From the NCBI GenBank assembly GCA_048497495.1, contig JAFHCF010000255.1, forward strand, positions 1-59,154: a stretch of 59,154 bases of DNA. Direction: 5' to 3'. Numbering within the stretch: position 1 is the stretch's first letter; each line of letters opens with the position of its first letter. Below, piece by piece: positions 10,368 to 21,982 of this stretch. A model generated the notes under the pieces. That model was not told where the DNA came from. It saw nothing but the letters and a program-made list of their open reading frames with translations, and searched no databases. The DNA is from JAFHCF01 sp048497495 (GTDB lineage Bacteria; Pseudomonadota; Alphaproteobacteria; Rhizobiales; Ancalomicrobiaceae). Position numbers and translations under genes: made by a program.

Positions 10368-10913
10368 TCAGCGCGACCGGCCGCGACGGCCGGGCAACAT
10401 GCGGGTCAGGACGTCGTCGCGAAAGACGGCCGCATGGACGAAGGCCGCCGCCGCGTGGAACGTCGCCAGCCCCAACAGGGCCTTGGTCGCCAATCGGTGC
10501 ACCGGCGCGGCGACCCCGGTGACATACATGGCGAGGAACCCGGTGAGCGGCAGAACCACGATCAGCGCGTAGAGACCGACGTGGGTCGCCGAGGCCAGGA
10601 GCTCGAGCCGGCGCGCGCGCTCACTCGGAGGCGTGGGTGTCGGTATCGCCGCGAACCCGCGGCGCGAGGTGAAGCGCAACCCGAGCCGCAGAAGCGCCGC
10701 CAGGAAGATCAGCCCGCCGGCGACCGCGTGGACCTTGTGGAGCAGGAGATCCGCCGGCTGCGGCGCGAGGCCGAATTGATGGGCGACATGGGTGCGGGCG
10801 ATTGCCCAGGAGGTCGGGATCTGGGCCAGGCACAGGCCGACGACGAGCCAATGGAGCGCCTGTTGGACGGGCGACCATTTCGGCGGCGGGACGGCGTCTT
10901 CGGCACTCCGCAT
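10368..10913 (-). CDS. Cytochrome b561-type membrane protein
   Basis: A 181-residue di-haem b561-like inner-membrane protein with four hydrophobic helices. Candidate haem ligands are the His in SPVQQALHWLV near the start, His in LLLHKVHAVAGG, His in SATHVGLYAL, and His in LATFHAAAAFVHA. The ATG at 10913 is chosen because AGGAGA precedes it at normal spacing; a longer start at 10961 lacks this. It is the last gene of the copper operon. With the adjoining cytochrome c it could pass electrons between quinol and periplasm. Confidence 0.85.
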   Translation of the reverse strand: MRSAEDAVPPPKWSPVQQALHWLVVGLCLAQIPTSWAIARTHVAHQFGLAPQPADLLLHKVHAVAGGLIFLAALLRLGLRFTSRRGFAAIPTPTPPSERARRLELLASATHVGLYALIVVLPLTGFLAMYVTGVAAPVHRLATKALLGLATFHAAAAFVHAAVFRDDVLTRMLPGRRGRSR

Positions 10914-10957
10914 CGTTCTCGTTCTCCTCTTGCGCGGGGTGTTCGGCCACCCGGTCG

Positions 10958-11389
10958 TCACATGCGGTGGTCCTGGCGGACGATGCCGTTCGCCCGCTGC
11001 AGCTCTCGGACATAGGCGACGATCGCCGCCACCTTGCGGTCGTCGACCTCCGGCTGGGCCGGCATGTCGCCGAAACGCCAGTGGTGGGCCCGCACGCCAC
11101 CGCGCACCGCCCGGAAGAAGGCTTCGTCGGCGTGGTGGCCGGGGTTGTAGATCGGATGGACCAGGGGCGGGCCCTGATCGGTGCCGATGCCGTTGTCGCC
11201 GTGACAGGCGGCACAGACGGCGTCGTAGTTCGTCTTGCCGATCGCGCCACCCGTCGAGAGCTTCGGGACGACCAGGGCGTGGGCGGCTCCGGTGGGGGAA
11301 TTGCCGGGGCGCAGTGCCATCACGCCGGCTCCGGCGAGGACGACGGCGCTCAGGACCAGGACGGCGGTCTGTTTGGATTTCCGCATCAT
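10958..11389 (-). CDS. Membrane-anchored cytochrome c (copper operon)
   Basis: A 143-residue class I c-type cytochrome. Residues 8-25 form an N-terminal signal or membrane anchor. The haem site is CAACH (residues 59-63) and the distal Met is probably M109 in FGDMPAQ. It lies 109 bp downstream of the multicopper oxidase gene and just upstream of the b561 gene. It probably acts in the periplasm as an electron carrier for the oxidase or the b561 protein. The pairing is inferred from gene order. Confidence 0.88.
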   Translation of the reverse strand: MMRKSKQTAVLVLSAVVLAGAGVMALRPGNSPTGAAHALVVPKLSTGGAIGKTNYDAVCAACHGDNGIGTDQGPPLVHPIYNPGHHADEAFFRAVRGGVRAHHWRFGDMPAQPEVDDRKVAAIVAYVRELQRANGIVRQDHRM

Positions 11390-11423
11390 GTCGAATGTCC
11401 GGGAATGGGAGGCGGGCCTTGCG

Positions 11424-11455
11424 ACCCTCCCCCCGGGCGCGCCGGAAGGGAGGGT
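11424..11455. other. Intercistronic hairpin between oxidase and cytochrome c genes
   Basis: The arms ACCCTCCC (11424-11431) and GGGAGGGT (11448-11455) enclose a GC-rich loop in the gap between the multicopper oxidase and cytochrome c genes. No T-run follows on the minus strand. It could stabilise or partly attenuate the operon transcript. Confidence 0.4.
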
Positions 11456-11498
11456 GGATCGAGGCCGGCCGATCGAGATCGGCCGGCTCGGGCGGGGC

Positions 11499-13031
11499 TC
11501 AGCCGACGCCTTCGTAGGCGAGGAGGCCCATCATGCCGGTCGCCATGTGGTAGAGGTGATGGCAGTGGAAGGCCCAACGACCGGGGTTCGTCGCATCGAA
11601 CGCGATGGTCACCCGGCGCATCGGCGGCACCAGGACGGTGTCGCGCATCGCCCCGGCGAAGCGTCGACCGTCGATCGCCACGACCTGGAAATGATGGCCG
11701 TGCAGATGCATCGGATGGGACATCATCGACATGTTGCCCATGGTGATCTCCACCCGATCGCCACGCCCGACCGGCACCTCGGCCATCGACATCGCCCAGT
11801 TGTAGCCGGTCATCGTGCCGGTGAGTCCGATCATGTGGGCCTTGTCGGGACTGCGGAGCGCGAGCGGTTCCCTGCCCCGCAGGCTCGCCTCGAAGGTGAG
11901 ATCGAGCACCGGTCCGGGCGAGGCGCCGACGGCGGCGATCCGCTTCACCTCGGCGCCGGCCGTCGCCAGGATGAGGCCGGTGCGCTCGACCGCGCCCTCG
12001 CGCAGCGCCAGGATCGGGAAGGCGCCGCCCTCCTTCGGGATCCGAAGCCGCAGATCGAGGCGCTGGGCCATGGTCATCGGGAACCGCCGCCCGCCGACCG
12101 GTTCGATCGGCTGGCCGTCGACCGCCACCACGGTCGCCTCCAGCGCGCCGGTGTCGAGGGTGAAGGCGGTGGAGGTGGCGGCGTTGACGACACGCAGGCG
12201 CACCATGCCGCCCTTCTCGACCCGCGTCACCTGCGGGTCGCCGAGGGTTCGGTCGTTGGCGAGATAGGCGTCGTAGTCGATGTCGTTGAGGTCCATCGCC
12301 ATGCCGCCCATCGAGCCGTGCCCCGCCATGGCGCCGCCGCCCATGCCCTGGCCCATCATGCCGCCCATCGCCCCGCCGCCGGGCATGGCGCCGTGGTCCA
12401 TCGGCATGGCGTGGTTCATCATTCCCGCCATCCCGCCCATGCCGGCGCCAGCCATTCCCGAGCCGCCCATGGCGTGGCCGTTCGAGGCGCCGTCGGCCGA
12501 CGGCTTGCGCAGATCCGCCAGAATCTCCTCGGGAGAGCGGAAGGCGAAGTCGTGCAGCATCAACACCACCTCCTGCTCGTCGGCGGCGCGATCGGCCGCC
12601 GTGCGCACGATCAGCGGCGCGGCGAGCAGGCGCTGCTCCTGCAGCGTGTGGGCATGCATCCAATAGGTGCCGCCGTCGCCGACGGGGAAGTCGTAGGCGC
12701 GGCTCTCGCCGGGAGCCATCAACGGCTTCGGCAGATCGGGAACGCCGTCCTGATCCCACGGCGGCGTCAGCCCGTGCCAATGGATCAGGGTCGGCTCGGC
12801 GAGCCGGTTCTCCAGCGCGACGGCGAAGCGCGCGCCGGCATCGAGGACTAGACCCTGGCCGCCGTCGCGGCGCACCAGGCCGAGCACCGAGGCGGCGCGG
12901 CCGTCGACGTCGATGGTTCGGGTCACGGCGGCGAGGGTCTCGGGCGCGGCTTCGGCACGAGCGGCCGACGGGAGAAGATATGACGAGGCGCCGAGGGCCG
13001 CGGCCCCGCGCAAGAGTTCACGACGGTTCAT
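11499..13031 (-). CDS. Multicopper oxidase, CopA/CueO-like, with Met-rich insert
   Basis: A 510-residue periplasmic multicopper oxidase. It starts with a Tat-like signal (NRRELLRG, then a hydrophobic stretch to about 27). Copper-ligand motifs are HWHG (84-87), WMHAH (124-128), HPMHLHGHH, and HCHHLYHMATGM at the C-terminus. These make one type-1 and a trinuclear centre. Residues about 187-246 are an insert very rich in Met, Gly and His, as in copper-tolerance oxidases that bind and oxidise Cu(I). It heads a run with cytochrome c and b561, and a small Cys/His secreted protein precedes it. Cuprous oxidation and copper resistance are the likely roles. Confidence 0.9.
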   Translation of the reverse strand: MNRRELLRGAAALGASSYLLPSAARAEAAPETLAAVTRTIDVDGRAASVLGLVRRDGGQGLVLDAGARFAVALENRLAEPTLIHWHGLTPPWDQDGVPDLPKPLMAPGESRAYDFPVGDGGTYWMHAHTLQEQRLLAAPLIVRTAADRAADEQEVVLMLHDFAFRSPEEILADLRKPSADGASNGHAMGGSGMAGAGMGGMAGMMNHAMPMDHGAMPGGGAMGGMMGQGMGGGAMAGHGSMGGMAMDLNDIDYDAYLANDRTLGDPQVTRVEKGGMVRLRVVNAATSTAFTLDTGALEATVVAVDGQPIEPVGGRRFPMTMAQRLDLRLRIPKEGGAFPILALREGAVERTGLILATAGAEVKRIAAVGASPGPVLDLTFEASLRGREPLALRSPDKAHMIGLTGTMTGYNWAMSMAEVPVGRGDRVEITMGNMSMMSHPMHLHGHHFQVVAIDGRRFAGAMRDTVLVPPMRRVTIAFDATNPGRWAFHCHHLYHMATGMMGLLAYEGVG

Positions 13032-13148
13032 GGGATGGTCTCACGGATCACGAGGGCCATCGCGGAGGATGGCCGGAGAGATGGCGACGGCGAACGGGTC
13101 ATCCCCGGCGCGGTCGGCCTCGATGCGTCCGCGAACGGACGCGGTCTC

Positions 13149-13526
13149 TCAGATCGTCGATCTCGGGGGGCCGAGCGGCGGCGCCGTGTTCAGCCCTTCG
13201 GGCAGGGCGGTGTCGCCGGGACGCGCCACCGCGACCGTGTCGACGACGACCGGCACGGCCTCCACATGGCCCAACGCCGGCCCGAAGCACATGCCGGCAC
13301 AGCAGGCATGGAGGACCGCGCCGTGTGTTTGGGAGCCTCGGCCGGCCGCACCGTCGAGATCGGACCGGTGATGATCCTGGTCGACGGAGTCGGGCGTCGA
13401 GCCGGGGTTCATCATGCTCATGTGGGCGCCGTCGGCGCAGTTGCTCGCGTTCGCCGCGCCGAACGGCGAGGCGACGAGCACCAGTGCGAGACAGAACGCC
13501 ATCACCATGCGCAAGCAGAACGCCAT
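13149..13526 (-). CDS. Small secreted Cys/His-containing protein of the copper operon
   Basis: A predicted 125-residue exported protein of unknown function. The ATG at 13526 follows a GAGGGAG ribosome site; a GTG at 13550 is weaker. Residues 1-30 form a signal peptide ending ANAS. The mature part has a His/Asp-rich stretch (VDQDHHRSD) and a HACCAGMC cluster suited to metal binding, then a Pro-rich tail. It resembles the DUF2946-like small proteins often found with copper genes, though I cannot assign it firmly. It lies 117 bp upstream of the multicopper oxidase gene on the same strand. Confidence 0.6.
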   Translation of the reverse strand: MAFCLRMVMAFCLALVLVASPFGAANASNCADGAHMSMMNPGSTPDSVDQDHHRSDLDGAAGRGSQTHGAVLHACCAGMCFGPALGHVEAVPVVVDTVAVARPGDTALPEGLNTAPPLGPPRSTI

Positions 13527-13680
13527 CGGCTCCCTCGCTTTCCTTCCCACAACCTAGCACGACCGGCACGGCGACGTAGCGGATGCACGCCTCCGCCGGG
13601 ACCACAATCGCGTGAAGCGCGATCCGAGTTCGAGATCGGCGGCCCGCGACCACGCGACGAGGTTTGAACGGGGGGAGAAA

Positions 13681-13755
13681 TGGTGGGCGGTGAGGGGATC
13701 GAACCCCCGACCAACGGCGTGTAAAACCGTCGCTCTACCGCTGAGCTAACCGCCC
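13681..13755 (-). tRNA. tRNA-Val (anticodon TAC)
   Basis: A complete cloverleaf on the minus strand: acceptor GGGCGGT/ACCGCCC, D arm GCTC..GAGC, anticodon arm ACGGT-TTTACAC-GCCGT with anticodon TAC, T arm GGGGG-TTCGATC-CCCTC. The 3' CCA is encoded (13681-13683). Confidence 0.97.
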
Positions 13756-14183
13756 ACGTCCGAACGCGGGGTGATCGGTTCGGAGAAATTCTCGGCGCGA
13801 GCGACGGCGTCGAACGTCCGGCCGACGCCGAAGGCGACGGGCCGCTTCGCGGTGCGCAGCGATACCAGATCATCGCGAAGGGGGAAAGTGCGCCGGGCTC
13901 GGACATCCGAAGGGTGGGCAGGTCGCGGCGCATGGACCGCCGCAATCCCCGTCGGCCCTCGTGGGCCGGTCCCGTCTCGCGGAGCCGTGTCGTTCGACCC
14001 GGACCTGGATGGCGGAACTCGGGAGCCCCGTCCCCTCACCGGCGCGGTGCCGAGGACGCATGCCGAGATCCTCGGCGGGCGCCCGCCGGCGCCGATCCGC
14101 CGACGACGGGGCGGGGCCTTGGCGGCCGCCGAACCCGTCGTTTGCGGCGGGCGGCGTCCAGACGACGCCGACCGGTGGTGTCG
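13756..14183. other. Intergenic region between tRNA-Val and HU
   Basis: No gene is supported. A weak hairpin (14153-14169) lies 15 bp beyond the HU stop but has no T-run. The tRNA promoter must lie in the part near 13756-13830; none was clear. Confidence 0.4.
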
Positions 14184-14459
14184 TCAGCCGTTGACGGCGT
14201 CCTTGAGAGCCTTGCCGGCGCGGAACTTCGCGGCCTTCTGGGCCGGGATGGCGATGGTCTCGCCGGTGCGCGGGTTGCGGCCTTCCGAGGCGGCGCGGGT
14301 GGAGACGACGAAGTTGCCGAAACCGGCGATCTTGACGTCGTCGCCCTTGGCGAGCGCGGACGTGATCGCGTCGAAGGCGGCTTCCACGGCCTCGCCGGCG
14401 GCAACCTTGGTCTGGCCGGTCTTGGCGGCCACTTCGGCGATCAGGTCGTTCTTGTTCAT
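14184..14459 (-). CDS. hupB: DNA-binding protein HU (HU-beta type)
   Basis: A 91-residue nucleoid protein of the HU/IHF family. It begins MNKNDLIAEVAAKTG and carries the DNA-arm consensus GRNPRTGETIAIPA, followed by KFRAGKALKDAVN. The length and lack of IHF-specific features support HU. The ATG at 14459 has AAGGAAG upstream. It lies downstream of lon on the same strand, an order common in proteobacteria, but is separated by 351 bp with a strong hairpin, so it probably has its own promoter. Confidence 0.95.
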   Translation of the reverse strand: MNKNDLIAEVAAKTGQTKVAAGEAVEAAFDAITSALAKGDDVKIAGFGNFVVSTRAASEGRNPRTGETIAIPAQKAAKFRAGKALKDAVNG

Positions 14460-14810
14460 CTGGTGCTTCCTTCGGTTCTTGATCTTGACGATGGCCCGGC
14501 GTGGCCACCGGGTGCCACCGGACGCGGGGCGGTCGCCGTTCGGCTCGTGCGACCCCGATCGCGCCGGAATGTGCGCGCCGATCGATCCCCAGGGCCACGG
14601 GGGCCCCGCTGAACCACGATCGGACTTGCGCCACAAGCCCCGAAAACCGGCGCTTCGCAAGGGGTTTCTCGCCTTCGCCGGTGGATTTTCGACCGAAAAG
14701 AAAAAAAAACGCCCGAGAACATCCGGCGAAACGGCCCCGACGAACGTCGAAGCCCCGCGGGACGGCTCCCGCGGGGCTTCGATCGGTTCACCATCGGCCG
14801 AATCGCCCAC
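14460..14810. other. Intergenic region lon-HU
   Basis: No gene is supported. It holds the lon hairpin (separate entry) and an A-tract at about 14694-14709 (a T-tract on the minus strand), about 40 bp beyond the hairpin. The HU promoter should lie between this tract and 14459. Confidence 0.4.
14747..14782 (-). terminator. Perfect 16-bp hairpin after lon
   Basis: Arms 14747-14762 and 14767-14782 are exact complements around the 4-nt loop CGGC. The hairpin begins 29 bp after the lon stop. No T-run follows directly, so it may work as a terminator with low uridine dependence or as a 3' stabiliser. Confidence 0.6.
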
Positions 14811-17234
<2,424 letters not shown>

Positions 17235-17438
17235 GTCTTCGTCCTTTCTCGCCTCGTCGCCTGCGGGCCGGGCACGACGTGCCCCGGCTTCGGCGCCGGA
17301 TCGGCGACCGTCGCCTCACGAAACGAAAGCTCCGGCCCACGCGGGGCCTAGCAACTTTCGTTCCGATCGGCGGAGCCCCTCCTCGTTCGCCCCATTTGAG
17401 CGCGATGACGAGGTCTCCTGCGACCGTCCCGTTCTCCC

Positions 17439-17465
17439 ATTAGGTGGCTACCCCCAGCCCGCAAG
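17439..17465 (-). promoter_or_regulatory. Candidate RpoH (sigma-32) promoter of lon
   Basis: On the minus strand CTTG (17465-17462) and CCTAAT (17444-17439) are separated by 17 nt. This fits the alphaproteobacterial heat-shock promoter pattern CTTG-N17/18-CYTAT. It would give a leader of about 200 nt before lon, a known RpoH target in many proteobacteria. An overlapping TTGACT could also serve a housekeeping sigma at 19-nt spacing. Confidence 0.45.
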
Positions 17466-17638
17466 TCAAGGAAAAGGCCGGAGATCTCCCCCGGCTCCTC
17501 CGAGAGGGTGAATTCATCTGCAACATCCGTGACTTGGATGCTCGGAATTTCTCGCCGGCGCCGCTCGCGGCGCCTTCGTCCGGCCTCCGGACGGTGTCTG
17601 GGGAGGTGACGGAGAACGAGTCGGACCACCAACGAAAA

Positions 17639-17667
17639 CGCCCGGCGACCCTTTCGGGCGCCGGGCG
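17639..17667 (-). terminator. Rho-independent terminator of clpX
   Basis: On the minus strand a GC hairpin with 9-nt arms (17659-17667 and 17639-17647) is followed by TTTTCG. It lies 24 bp past the clpX stop and should separate clpX from lon transcription. Confidence 0.8.
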
Positions 17668-17690
17668 TCGAATGTCGCGAAGCCGACGGA

Positions 17691-18953
17691 TCAGGCCGAG
17701 GACGCGGCTTCCGCCTCGTCCTCGTAGGTGTAGAGCGGGCGGGCATTGCCGACCACCACCTCGGGCGAGATGACGATCTCCTTGACGCCCTTGAGGCCGG
17801 GCAGCTCGAACATGGTCTCGAGCAGGATGCCTTCCAGGATCGACCGCAGGCCACGCGCGCCGGTCTTGCGCTCGATCGCCTTCTTGGCGATCGCCTTCAT
17901 CGCCTCCTCGGTGAACACCAGCTCGACGCCCTCCATCTCGAACAGGCGCTGATACTGGCGGGCGAGCGCGTTCTTCGGCTCGGTCAGGATCTGCACCAGG
18001 GCGTCGACGTCGAGATCGCCCAGCGTCGCGATGATCGGCAGACGGCCGATGAACTCGGGGATCAGGCCGAACTTGACCAGATCCTCGGGCTCGACCTCGG
18101 CGAAGAGCGCGCCGGTGCGGCGGTCTTCCGGCGCCTGGACCTTGGCCCTGAAGCCGATCGAGGTGCCGCGGCCGCGGTCGGAGATGATGCGCTCCAGGCC
18201 GGCGAAGGCGCCGCCGACGATGAACAGGATGTTGGTGGTGTCGACCTGCAGGAACTCCTGCTGGGGATGCTTGCGGCCGCCCTGCGGAGGCACGGAGGCG
18301 ACGGTGCCTTCCATGATCTTCAGGAGGGCCTGCTGCACGCCCTCGCCCGACACGTCGCGGGTGATCGACGGGTTGTCGGACTTGCGGGAGATCTTGTCGA
18401 CCTCGTCGATGTAGACGATGCCGCGCTGCGCCCGCTCGACGTTGTAGTCGGCCGACTGGAGGAGCTTCAGGATGATGTTCTCGACGTCCTCGCCGACGTA
18501 ACCGGCTTCGGTCAGGGTCGTCGCGTCCGACATGGTGAACGGCACGTCGAGGATGCGGGCGAGCGTCTGGGCGAGCAGGGTCTTGCCGGAACCGGTCGGG
18601 CCGATCAGCAGGACGTTCGACTTCGCCAACTCGACGTCGTTGTTCTTGGAGGCGTGGTTCAGCCGCTTGTAGTGATTGTGGACCGCGACCGACAGCACCT
18701 TCTTGGCGTGTTCCTGGCCGATGACGTAGTCGTCGAGCACCTTGCGGATCTCGCGCGGCGTCGGAATCCCGTCGCGCGACTTCACCAGCGAGGACTTGTT
18801 CTCCTCGCGGATGATGTCCATGCACAGCTCGACGCATTCATCGCAGATGAACACCGTCGGTCCGGCGATGAGTTTCCTGACTTCGTGTTGCGACTTGCCG
18901 CAGAACGAGCAGTAGAGTGTGTTCTTGGTGTCGCTTCCGGTGACTTTGCTCAT
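17691..18953 (-). CDS. clpX: ATP-dependent Clp protease ATPase subunit ClpX
   Basis: A 420-residue AAA+ unfoldase that feeds substrates to ClpP. It has the N-terminal zinc-binding domain (C15, C18, C37, C40), Walker A GPTGSGKT, the pore motif GYVGED, Walker B IVYIDEVDK, and the LIPEFIGR segment that contacts ClpP. The ATG at 18953 begins the conserved MSKVTGSDTKNTLYCSFCGK; the open frame upstream is not conserved. It lies 399 bp downstream of clpP on the same strand, so it may be transcribed both with clpP and from its own promoter. Confidence 0.98.
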   Translation of the reverse strand: MSKVTGSDTKNTLYCSFCGKSQHEVRKLIAGPTVFICDECVELCMDIIREENKSSLVKSRDGIPTPREIRKVLDDYVIGQEHAKKVLSVAVHNHYKRLNHASKNNDVELAKSNVLLIGPTGSGKTLLAQTLARILDVPFTMSDATTLTEAGYVGEDVENIILKLLQSADYNVERAQRGIVYIDEVDKISRKSDNPSITRDVSGEGVQQALLKIMEGTVASVPPQGGRKHPQQEFLQVDTTNILFIVGGAFAGLERIISDRGRGTSIGFRAKVQAPEDRRTGALFAEVEPEDLVKFGLIPEFIGRLPIIATLGDLDVDALVQILTEPKNALARQYQRLFEMEGVELVFTEEAMKAIAKKAIERKTGARGLRSILEGILLETMFELPGLKGVKEIVISPEVVVGNARPLYTYEDEAEAASSA

Positions 18954-19352
18954 CGTCGACCTCGTATGCGCGGTCCTGTCGCGCGTTCCGACGAGTGGTG
19001 TCGACGACACCCCTCCCCATCCCGCTCGGCCCCGGCGCCACCATGGGCACCCGAGCACTTGCGAATCCGCCTCCCTTCGACTTCGCCCTAGACTAGTGGA
19101 GCAATGATCAAAGCCGTCTTAACGCTTCGATCGCCCGCCAGCCTCGGCGACGGCTCGCCCTCGAGAGGGGGTGCCGTCGTCCTTCCGTCGTCGGATCGGC
19201 GGCTCCCTCGCGAGGGAATCCGCGTCACTTCGTTCGTCGTTCGGCGGTTTGTCGGATACCCGACGCGCCTGCCGGCGACCTCTCTCAACGCCCGAAAGCG
19301 ATGCGATCTTCATGCCACGCAAGTCCGAACATGGGTCCGAACCGCGTCGAAA
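18954..19352. other. Intergenic region clpP-clpX
   Basis: No gene is supported. On the minus strand near 19085-19120 there is TTGATC followed by a TAGTCTAG tract that could be part of a clpX promoter, but spacing is poor. Nothing else was recognised. Confidence 0.35.
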
Positions 19353-19982
19353 TCAACCGGCGGCCGCTTCGAGCGCCGCGCGGCTGGTGATCACCTCGTC
19401 GACGAGACCGAAGGTCTTGGCGCCTTCGGCGGTCATGAAGTTGTCGCGCTCGAGCGCCTCGTGGATGGCTTCGAGCGTCTGTCCGGTGTGGTGGACGTAG
19501 ATCTCGTTGAGGCGCTGCTTCAGCGCCAGGATCTCCTGGGCGCGAATGGCGATGTCGGAGGCCTGACCCCGGAAGCCGGCCGACGGCTGGTGCACCATCA
19601 CCCGCGAATTGGGCAGGCAGTAGCGCGCGCCCTTGGCGCCGGCGGCGAGAAGCAGCGAGCCCATCGACGCCGCCTGACCGATGCAGATGGTCGAGACCGA
19701 CGGCTTCACGAACTGCATCGTGTCGTAGATCGCCAGGCCCGCCGTCACAGAACCGCCAGGCGAGTTGATGTACATGGCGACTTCCTTGTTGGGGTTCTCC
19801 GCCTCCAGGAACAGGAGCTGGGCGCAGACCACCGTCGCCATGAAGTCGTCGACCGGACCGGTGACGAAGACGATGCGTTCCTTGAGCAGGCGGGAGAAGA
19901 GATCATAACCGCGCTCCCCGCGATTGGTGACCTCCCAGACGTTGGGGATGATCATGCCCATGGCCTCGATGGGATCCTTCAT
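19353..19982 (-). CDS. clpP: ATP-dependent Clp protease proteolytic subunit ClpP
   Basis: A 209-residue serine peptidase that forms the tetradecameric chamber of ClpXP/ClpAP. The catalytic Ser is S106 in IGQAASMGSL and the His is H131 in MVHQPSAG. The YINSPGGSVTAG oxyanion segment is intact. The ATG at 19982 begins the conserved MKDPIEAMGMIIPNVWE; the longer open frame adds a non-conserved Arg-rich extension. It lies between tig and clpX in the usual alphaproteobacterial order. Confidence 0.97.
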   Translation of the reverse strand: MKDPIEAMGMIIPNVWEVTNRGERGYDLFSRLLKERIVFVTGPVDDFMATVVCAQLLFLEAENPNKEVAMYINSPGGSVTAGLAIYDTMQFVKPSVSTICIGQAASMGSLLLAAGAKGARYCLPNSRVMVHQPSAGFRGQASDIAIRAQEILALKQRLNEIYVHHTGQTLEAIHEALERDNFMTAEGAKTFGLVDEVITSRAALEAAAG

Positions 19983-20349
19983 CGGTTTTACCTGACCTTT
20001 CGAACCAGTTCGTGGCCGCGTCGACCGCCCCGGACGACCGGTGGAGGCACGCGCCTTGCCGTCATCTCGGTCGCGAGACGTGGGAGCACGCGACATGGAA
20101 GAGCCCGAAGACCCGCCTTTTCCCGATACATATAGTGTGGGGTGATGAGAAGGAAGGGGCGCGGGCCCGCCTTTCCCCCCTCGCCTCGCGATATCGTCAA
20201 CGCCGGCCGCCGGGTGCGATCCGCGAACAGCGCCAGAGGCTTGTGGAAATCCGTGAACACCGAGCCGGCGAAACGACGACGGCCCACCGGGATCGGCGGG
20301 CCGTCAAAACGATCGGAAAAGGCGCGAGAGGCGATCGAATCGCCCCCGA
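19983..20349. other. Intergenic region tig-clpP
   Basis: No gene is supported. It contains the tig hairpin (20278-20305) and, on the minus strand around 20110-20140, a CCCCACACTATATG tract that could be a -10-type element for clpP, with no convincing -35 partner. Confidence 0.35.
20278..20305 (-). terminator. Hairpin after tig
   Basis: Arms GACGGCCC (20278-20285) and GGGCCGTC (20298-20305) form a stable hairpin 45 bp past the tig stop. On the minus strand it is followed by GTCGTTTCG, a weak T-rich tail. Confidence 0.5.
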
Positions 20350-21696
20350 TCACGCCTCCTCGGTCTCGGCGAGGAGGTCTTCCTTGGTGACTTCCTTGTC
20401 GGTCACCTTGGCCTCGGAGATGATCAGGTCGACCACCTTCTCCTCGAAGATCGGCGCGCGCAGCGAGGCGAGCGCCATGGCGTTCGAACGGTAATAGTCG
20501 AACACCTGCTTCTCCTGGCCGGGGAACTGGCGAGCCCGCTCGACCAGCGCCCGCGACACTTCCTCGTCGGTGACCTTGATCTCGCGCTTCTCGCCGACTT
20601 CCGACAGCACCAGCCCGAGACGGACGCGGCGTTCGGCGATCTTGCGATAGTCGGCCTTGGCGGTCTCCTCGTCGGTGCCCTCGTCGGCGAAGGACTTGCC
20701 CTGCTCGGTGAGCTCCTGCTGCGCCTGACCCCAGATGTTCTCGAACTCACCCTCGACCAGCTTGGTCGGGAGCTCGAACTGGTACTGGGCGTCGAGCTGG
20801 TCGAGCAGCGCGCGCTTGATCTTGGCACGGGTGGCGCCGGCGTACTGCGCCGCGATCTGGTCCTTGATGATCTCCTTGAGCTTGTCGAGGCCCTCGAGAC
20901 CGAGGCCCTTGGCCCACTCGTCGTCGATCGTCAGCTCGCCCGGCGTGGCGACGCCCTGCACCTTGCAGGCGAATTCGGCTTCCTTGCCGGCGAGATGAGC
21001 GGCGCCGTAGTCGGCCGGGAACGACACCTTGACGGTGACGTCATCGCCGGTCTTGACGCCGATCAGCTGATCCTCGAAGCCGGGGATGAACTGGCCCGAG
21101 CCGAGCACCAGATCGACGCCGTCGGCCGAGCCGCCCTCGAAGGCCTCGCCGTCGATGGTGCCGACGAAGTCGATCTTGACCTTGTCGCCCTTCTTGGCCT
21201 TGGCGGTCTTGGCGCGGTCGGTGAAGGGGCGATTGCCCTCGGCGAGCTGGGCGATGCGCTCGTCGACTTCCGCGTCGGCGACGGTGACGACCTGACGCTC
21301 GATCTCGATGCCCGACCAGTCGAGGATCTCGAAGGTCGGCAGCAGCTCGTAGACCGCGGTGAAGACGAGATCGCCCTCGCCGGTGACCACCTTCTCGGCG
21401 TCGCAGCCCTCGGCCAGCGCCACGTCGGGGTTCAGCGCCGGGCGTTCCTTGCGGTCCGCGACGACGTCGCGGATCGCCTCGCCGATCACCTCGTCGACGA
21501 TCTTGGCCATCTCCTGAGCGCCGACCAGGCGCTTGAGATGGGCGGTCGGCACCTTGCCCGGGCGGAACCCGTTGATGCGGACGGTGTCCTTGAGCTCGGC
21601 GAGGCGCTTGTCGAGGCGCCCGACGAGATCGCCGGCCGGCACCGTGATGGAGAGTTCGCGCTTGAGGCCCTCGGAAAGGGTTTCGGTCACCTGCAT
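20350..21696 (-). CDS. tig: Trigger factor (ribosome-associated chaperone and prolyl isomerase)
   Basis: A 448-residue trigger factor. The N-terminal ribosome-binding domain has the signature GFRPGKVPTAHLKRLVG (near residue 43). The FKBP-type PPIase domain runs from about 150 to 245 (KKGDKVKIDFVGTIDGEAF). A long helical C-terminal chaperone domain follows. The ATG at 21696 begins the conserved MQVTETLSEGLKRELSI and has AGGA upstream; the longer open frame adds an unrelated Arg-rich stretch. It precedes clpP, as in many bacteria. It binds nascent chains at the ribosome exit. Confidence 0.97.
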   Translation of the reverse strand: MQVTETLSEGLKRELSITVPAGDLVGRLDKRLAELKDTVRINGFRPGKVPTAHLKRLVGAQEMAKIVDEVIGEAIRDVVADRKERPALNPDVALAEGCDAEKVVTGEGDLVFTAVYELLPTFEILDWSGIEIERQVVTVADAEVDERIAQLAEGNRPFTDRAKTAKAKKGDKVKIDFVGTIDGEAFEGGSADGVDLVLGSGQFIPGFEDQLIGVKTGDDVTVKVSFPADYGAAHLAGKEAEFACKVQGVATPGELTIDDEWAKGLGLEGLDKLKEIIKDQIAAQYAGATRAKIKRALLDQLDAQYQFELPTKLVEGEFENIWGQAQQELTEQGKSFADEGTDEETAKADYRKIAERRVRLGLVLSEVGEKREIKVTDEEVSRALVERARQFPGQEKQVFDYYRSNAMALASLRAPIFEEKVVDLIISEAKVTDKEVTKEDLLAETEEA

Positions 21697-21982
21697 GGGA
21701 TCGACGTCCTGGATCAGTGGATTGTCGCGGGAACGGGTCGGACGACGGTACGCGCGTGCGCGCACGGCCGCAGGTTCGAACCCGCCGTGGTGCGGCTTCA
21801 TAAGCGCGTCATGGGGGATAGGACAAGAGAAAAAGCAGCCGAAGGCCGGATTCTCCCCGTTCGAGCGGCCGCTCCGAGCGGTTCGCAAGGCGATGGACGC
21901 TTGCGCGCGGGCCGGCGATGGACCACCGTCGACCGGCCGCCTCGTCGGCCCCATCACCCCGAAGACCGGTGCCGATCCGCCC

